Below are positions 60,596 through 64,000 of a DNA stretch of 64,000 nucleotides, in pieces. Location: contig JAFLDZ010000004.1 of the NCBI GenBank assembly GCA_017302135.1, forward strand, positions 186,001 to 250,000, in the 5' to 3' direction. The position numbers and the translations under genes are program-made. The notes under the pieces are model-generated. The model did not search any database, was not told the origin of the DNA, and worked only from the letters and a program-made list of their open reading frames with translations. Position 1 is the stretch's first letter, and the number at the start of each line of letters is the position of its first letter. The DNA is from Lysobacterales bacterium (GTDB taxonomy: Bacteria; Pseudomonadota; Gammaproteobacteria; Xanthomonadales; Xanthomonadaceae).

Positions 60596-61161
60596 ACAAC
60601 GACACCGCCGCACGCCAACGTGGCCGCAATCGACTCGTGCTGATCGCGATCTTCGCGATCTTCTTCGGCGCGTTCGCGCTCGCAGGCGTCCTGCGCTTCT
60701 CGGGCTGGCGCCCCGCCGGGATGAAGAATCACGGCGAATTGCTGCAGCCGCCCGGCGATCTGCGCGCGCTGAATCCGGTTCTGCTCAGCGGCGGCGATTA
60801 CCGCTGGAATCCTGCCGAACGCGTGTGGCGGATCGTGGTCGCACCGCCTGCCGATTGCGGTCAACCCTGCGTTGCGCTGTCTGCGGAACTCGATCTGGTG
60901 ACCCAGTTGTTCGGACGCGATGCCGATCGTGTGCATGTCCTGTGGGTCGGCAATGCGCCGGATGCGGCGCTGAAAATGCGCGAGACGCGCGGCTTGCGCG
61001 ACGATCCGGCCATGCGCAATGCACTGCCGCGCGTCGATGATCCCACGGGCATTCCGGTCTATGTGGTCGATCCCAACGGCTTCGTCATCCTGCGCTACGC
61101 CCCCGGTTTCGATCCATCGCATCTCCGCCAGGACGTGTCCCGGCTGTTGAAACTCAAGTAA
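60592..61161 (+). CDS. SCO-like / thioredoxin-fold membrane protein of the oxidase cluster
   Basis: A 189-residue protein. One membrane helix (RLVLIAIFAIFFGAFALAGVLRF, residues 13-35) is followed by a periplasmic part. Cys89 and Cys93 stand in PPADCGQPC, a CxxxC site in the same place as the copper site of SCO proteins (CPxxCP), and VYVVDPNGFVILRYAPGFD resembles the last strands of the SCO/thioredoxin fold. The sequence is otherwise too different to be a standard SCO. Copper or redox delivery to CuA is inferred. It overlaps SURF1 and ctaA. Confidence 0.65.
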   Translation: MNNDTAARQRGRNRLVLIAIFAIFFGAFALAGVLRFSGWRPAGMKNHGELLQPPGDLRALNPVLLSGGDYRWNPAERVWRIVVAPPADCGQPCVALSAELDLVTQLFGRDADRVHVLWVGNAPDAALKMRETRGLRDDPAMRNALPRVDDPTGIPVYVVDPNGFVILRYAPGFDPSHLRQDVSRLLKLK

Positions 61162-62348
61162 TGAAGAACGCTTCCATGTCGAACGACACACCAGACGCCA
61201 AACCCGTCGCGCACAAGCCGACGGTCTATCGCCACTTCCATCGCATCGCCTGGCTGGCGGTCGTGCTGGCGCTGTGCGTGATCGTGTTCGGCGCGTTCGT
61301 GCGTCTGTCGGATGCAGGCCTGAGCTGCCCCGATTGGCCGACCTGCTACGGTCGCGCGACGTGGCCGCAGGCGGTGAGCGACGCCGACGACCATGTGGCC
61401 AGCGCGATCCGGCCGTTCGAAACGCACAAGGCGTGGCGCGAACAGGTGCACCGTCATGCGGCCGCCGTGCTCGGCGCACTGGTGTTGGTGCTCGCGCTGC
61501 TCGCGGCCCGCCGTCGTCGCTTCGGCATCGCGCAGATCCTGCTGGCGTCCGGTTTGATCGCACTCGGCATTCCGCTGTACATGCGCGGCATGCACGATAC
61601 GGCGGTCGCCTGTGCGGTGATGGGCGAACTGATCCTGCTGATCTCTGCATTGCGCTGGAGCAACGACGACCTGTCGCGTGCCGCCGCGTTCACGCTGATG
61701 CTGATCGTGTTCCAGGCCCTGTTGGGCATGTGGACAGTCACCTGGCTGCTCAAACCCATCGTCGTCATGGGTCACCTGCTCGGCGGCATGACCACGTTCT
61801 CGATGCTGACATGGATGGCGTGGCGCGCCACCGGCAGCCCGGTGCGGATCGCCGGCGCGAACGCGATGCGCTGGTGGTTGATCGGTGCCGTCTGCGTGGT
61901 CGGCATCCAGATCGCGCTCGGTGGCTGGGTCAGCGCCAACTACGCTGCGCTGGCCTGCGGCAACGACTTCCCGACCTGCGTGGGCCAGTGGATACCGCCG
62001 CACGATTTCAAGGAAGGTTTCGTGCTCTGGCGCGGGGTCGGCGCGGATTACGAAGGCGGCGTGCTCGACGGCGCGTCGCGGATCGCGATCCAGTTGGCGC
62101 ATCGGATGATGGCGCTGGTGGTGTTCCTGTATCTGCTGTGGATGTCGTTGAAACTGATCCGTACGCCGGGGTTGTGGCTCACCGGCGTGGTTCTCGCGGT
62201 ACTGCTGCTGGCGCAGGTGGGGTTGGGCATCGCCAACGTCATGCTCGGCCTGCCGCTGTGGACGGCCGTGATGCACAACGGCGTCGCCGCACTGCTGCTG
62301 TTCCTGCTCGTCGGTCTGCTGGCGCGTCTGTGCCGCCCAACGGTATGA
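61161..62348 (+). CDS. ctaA: Heme A synthase
   Basis: A 395-residue eight-helix enzyme that oxidises heme O to heme A. Motifs: [24 protein letters not shown] with the conserved Cys pair, [19 protein letters not shown] (heme His), [15 protein letters not shown] and [14 protein letters not shown] (second Cys pair) and [16 protein letters not shown]. Its ATG overlaps the stop of the SCO-like gene (TAATG). This is the larger, two-repeat type of CtaA, fitting proteobacteria. A start at MSNDTPDA is possible. Confidence 0.95.
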   Translation: MKNASMSNDTPDAKPVAHKPTVYRHFHRIAWLAVVLALCVIVFGAFVRLSDAGLSCPDWPTCYGRATWPQAVSDADDHVASAIRPFETHKAWREQVHRHAAAVLGALVLVLALLAARRRRFGIAQILLASGLIALGIPLYMRGMHDTAVACAVMGELILLISALRWSNDDLSRAAAFTLMLIVFQALLGMWTVTWLLKPIVVMGHLLGGMTTFSMLTWMAWRATGSPVRIAGANAMRWWLIGAVCVVGIQIALGGWVSANYAALACGNDFPTCVGQWIPPHDFKEGFVLWRGVGADYEGGVLDGASRIAIQLAHRMMALVVFLYLLWMSLKLIRTPGLWLTGVVLAVLLLAQVGLGIANVMLGLPLWTAVMHNGVAALLLFLLVGLLARLCRPTV

Positions 62349-62358
62349 GCCCGCAGCG

Positions 62359-63279
62359 ATGACGATTCCGATGCGCGAATACTGGGCGCTGACCAAACCA
62401 CGGGTGGTGGCGCTGATCGTGTTCACCGCATTCGTCGGTATGTTCCTGGCGGTGCCGGGATTGCCGCCGCTGCGCGAAAGCGTCTTCGGTTTCATCGGCA
62501 TCTGGCTGGCCGCGGCCAGCGCAGCGGCGGTCAATCATCTGATCGATCAGCGCATTGATCGGGTGATGGCGCGCACAGCGCACCGCCCGCTCGCGACCGG
62601 CGCATTGAAGCCGGCGCAGGTGCTGGCGTTCGCGGTGTTCCTCGGCGCGCTGTCGATGGCGATGCTGATTTCGATGGTCAATCCGTTGACCGCTGCGTTG
62701 ACGTTCGCATCGCTGATCGGCTACGCCATCGTCTACACCGCATGGCTCAAGCGCGCCACACCGCAGAACATCGTCATCGGCGGGATTGCCGGCGCGGCGC
62801 CGCCGCTGCTTGGCTGGGCCGCCGTGACCGGCATGCAGAACCCGTGGGACTGGGCGCATGCGCTGCTGCTGGTGCTGATCATCTTCGTGTGGACGCCGCC
62901 GCATTTCTGGGCACTGGCGATCTTCCGTCGCGACGACTACGCCCGCGCGCTGGTACCGATGCTGCCGGTCACCCACGGCGTGGAATACACCCGCTGGCAG
63001 ATCCTGCTTTACACCGTGCTGCTGGTCGCCGTGACTGTCATGCCGTGGGCAGTAGGCATGAGCGGTCTGTTCTACCTCGGTGGCGCACTGGTGCTGGGCG
63101 CGGTGTTCCTCTGGTATGCCTGGAAACTGCTCGATCCGCCGGACGAATTCTTCGCCATGCGGACCTTCAACTATTCCATCGTGTACCTGATGGCATTGTT
63201 CGCGTTCCTGCTGGTGGACCATTGGCTGCTGCCGTGGTTGACGCCGGCGCCCGCATTCGAACTGCAGTCGGTGGGCTGA
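62359..63279 (+). CDS. ctaB: Protoheme IX farnesyltransferase (heme O synthase)
   Basis: A 306-residue UbiA-family prenyltransferase that adds farnesyl to heme b to give heme O, the substrate of CtaA. The prenyl-diphosphate motif is [20 protein letters not shown] and the second Asp-rich segment lies in [18 protein letters not shown]; about nine helices follow the opening [26 protein letters not shown]. The gene starts 10 bp after ctaA. The ATG at 62359 or an internal one at 62371 (MREYWAL) are possible. Confidence 0.96.
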   Translation: MTIPMREYWALTKPRVVALIVFTAFVGMFLAVPGLPPLRESVFGFIGIWLAAASAAAVNHLIDQRIDRVMARTAHRPLATGALKPAQVLAFAVFLGALSMAMLISMVNPLTAALTFASLIGYAIVYTAWLKRATPQNIVIGGIAGAAPPLLGWAAVTGMQNPWDWAHALLLVLIIFVWTPPHFWALAIFRRDDYARALVPMLPVTHGVEYTRWQILLYTVLLVAVTVMPWAVGMSGLFYLGGALVLGAVFLWYAWKLLDPPDEFFAMRTFNYSIVYLMALFAFLLVDHWLLPWLTPAPAFELQSVG

Positions 63280-63346
63280 GTACGCCGGCTCGACCGGCTT
63301 CAAGGTCGCGAGTACGCTTGGCGAATCCATCGATGAGGATTCCTCC

Positions 63347-64000
63347 ATGCGCCCTTCGCTGTTACTGATGCTGTCCTGCAGTGCGACTCTGGCGGCCGCC
63401 AGTGTTGCCGCTCATAGCCAGGAGGCTGCTCAATCCCGAGGCGATGCATCCGTCGTCAGCGCCGCGCGCATGCTCGACGTACTCAGCGGCCGGATGCTCG
63501 AAAACGTTCATGTGCTGATCGAAGACGGCCGCATCAAACAGGTCGCGCACGGCAAGGACGCGTTCATTCTCACCACCGATATCACGCGCTACGACCTCGG
63601 CGACGCGACGCTGCTGCCCGGCCTGATCGACATGCACGTGCACATCGACAGCGATCCGACCTACAGCGGATATTCCTATCTGCAGTTCAGCGACCGCTTC
63701 TGGTCGGCGGTCTCGGTGGCGCACGCGCAGAAAACGCTGATGGCCGGCTTCACCACGATCCGCAACCTCGGTTCGGAAGATTGGAACGACGTCGGCCTGC
63801 AGCAGGCGATCGACGAGGGCAAGGTCGTCGGCCCGCGCATCGTGCCGGCCGGTTATGCGTTCGGTGCGACCGGCGGCCACTGCGATTCGACCTATTTTCC
63901 GCCGTCGATGAACGATCGCAATCCCTACAATGCCGACTCTCCCGAAGAAGCGCGGAAATCCGTGCGCGCAGTGCGCAAATACGGCGCGCAGGTGATCAAA
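63347..64000 (+). CDS. Amidohydrolase-family exported metalloenzyme, 3' end cut by the window edge
   Basis: The first 218 residues of an exported amidohydrolase. Residues 1-22 form a signal peptide (LLLMLSCSATLAAASVAAHS). The small beta domain with LIEDGRIKQVAHG precedes the barrel, whose first metal-ligand motif is PGLIDMHVHIDS (His-x-His), followed by GFTTIRNLGSE. The layout is that of imidazolonepropionase-like or prolidase-type exported amidohydrolases. The substrate cannot be given. The rest lies outside the window. Confidence 0.85.
   Translation, partial: MRPSLLLMLSCSATLAAASVAAHSQEAAQSRGDASVVSAARMLDVLSGRMLENVHVLIEDGRIKQVAHGKDAFILTTDITRYDLGDATLLPGLIDMHVHIDSDPTYSGYSYLQFSDRFWSAVSVAHAQKTLMAGFTTIRNLGSEDWNDVGLQQAIDEGKVVGPRIVPAGYAFGATGGHCDSTYFPPSMNDRNPYNADSPEEARKSVRAVRKYGAQVIK

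Noticed and set aside
1..64000. CRISPR arrays, rRNA genes, integrases, complete insertion sequences.
   Set aside because: No regularly spaced direct repeats, rRNA-like sequence or transposase/integrase motifs were found on reading the window.

Overview
The window is about 64 kb of a high-GC gammaproteobacterial chromosome. Gene content and order point to the Xanthomonadaceae/Lysobacteraceae (Xanthomonas, Lysobacter and Luteimonas type). The signs are a sux-like amylosucrase and TonB-receptor locus, a pgk-pyk-class I aldolase glycolytic cluster, a PhoP-PhoQ pair with an upstream PepSY-like gene, PutA without a DNA-binding domain, and a ctaC-D-G-E, SURF1, ctaA-B respiratory cluster. Genus is not resolvable by eye.

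Layout. 1-6.5 kb: sugar uptake locus with amylosucrase (cut by the left edge), a TonB-dependent receptor, a sodium:solute symporter and a LacI-type regulator; two near-identical palindromes lie symmetrically in the divergent promoter region. 6.7-11.1 kb: a DUF2339/DUF3999 envelope pair. 11.2-20.4 kb: phosphoglycerate kinase, pyruvate kinase and class I fructose-bisphosphate aldolase, interspersed with small secreted and membrane proteins, a HAD phosphatase, a GNAT acetyltransferase and a small cupin. 20.5-27.2 kb: a DUF6498 membrane protein, an RND efflux adaptor and pump, a small L7/L12-like membrane protein and a TrmH-family RNA methyltransferase. 27.2-27.8 kb: a large imperfect inverted repeat with nested hairpins. 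27.8-34.3 kb: an extended RebB-like R-body protein, M28 peptidase, MscL, FAH-family hydrolase, Rieske protein, arginase and tRNA-Thr(TGT).

34.4-40 kb (minus strand): a FakA-FakB fusion, a small membrane protein, then a tightly overlapping chain of a soluble S24/S26-fold protein, plsY, birA, coaX and a SPOR protein. FakAB makes acyl-phosphate from free fatty acid and PlsY consumes acyl-phosphate, so this block looks like a phospholipid and cofactor unit. 40-49.4 kb: MtfA-like peptidase, PhoPQ, CtlX-like hydrolase, DusA, a prolyl-hydroxylase-like oxygenase and Tex.

49.5-51.56 kb is the one clearly foreign segment: AT-rich DNA between tex and putA with an AvcD-type antiphage deoxycytidylate deaminase (TTG start, strong Shine-Dalgarno). 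Upstream of it lies a 0.45 kb leader with a 67-codon ORF and a 9-bp stem-loop, which is where the antitoxin of an AvcID-like system would be expected. 51.56-54.8 kb is putA. 55-63.3 kb is the aa3-type cytochrome oxidase and heme A assembly cluster, including a 48-codon membrane peptide gene and a SCO-like CxxxC protein. The right edge cuts an amidohydrolase.
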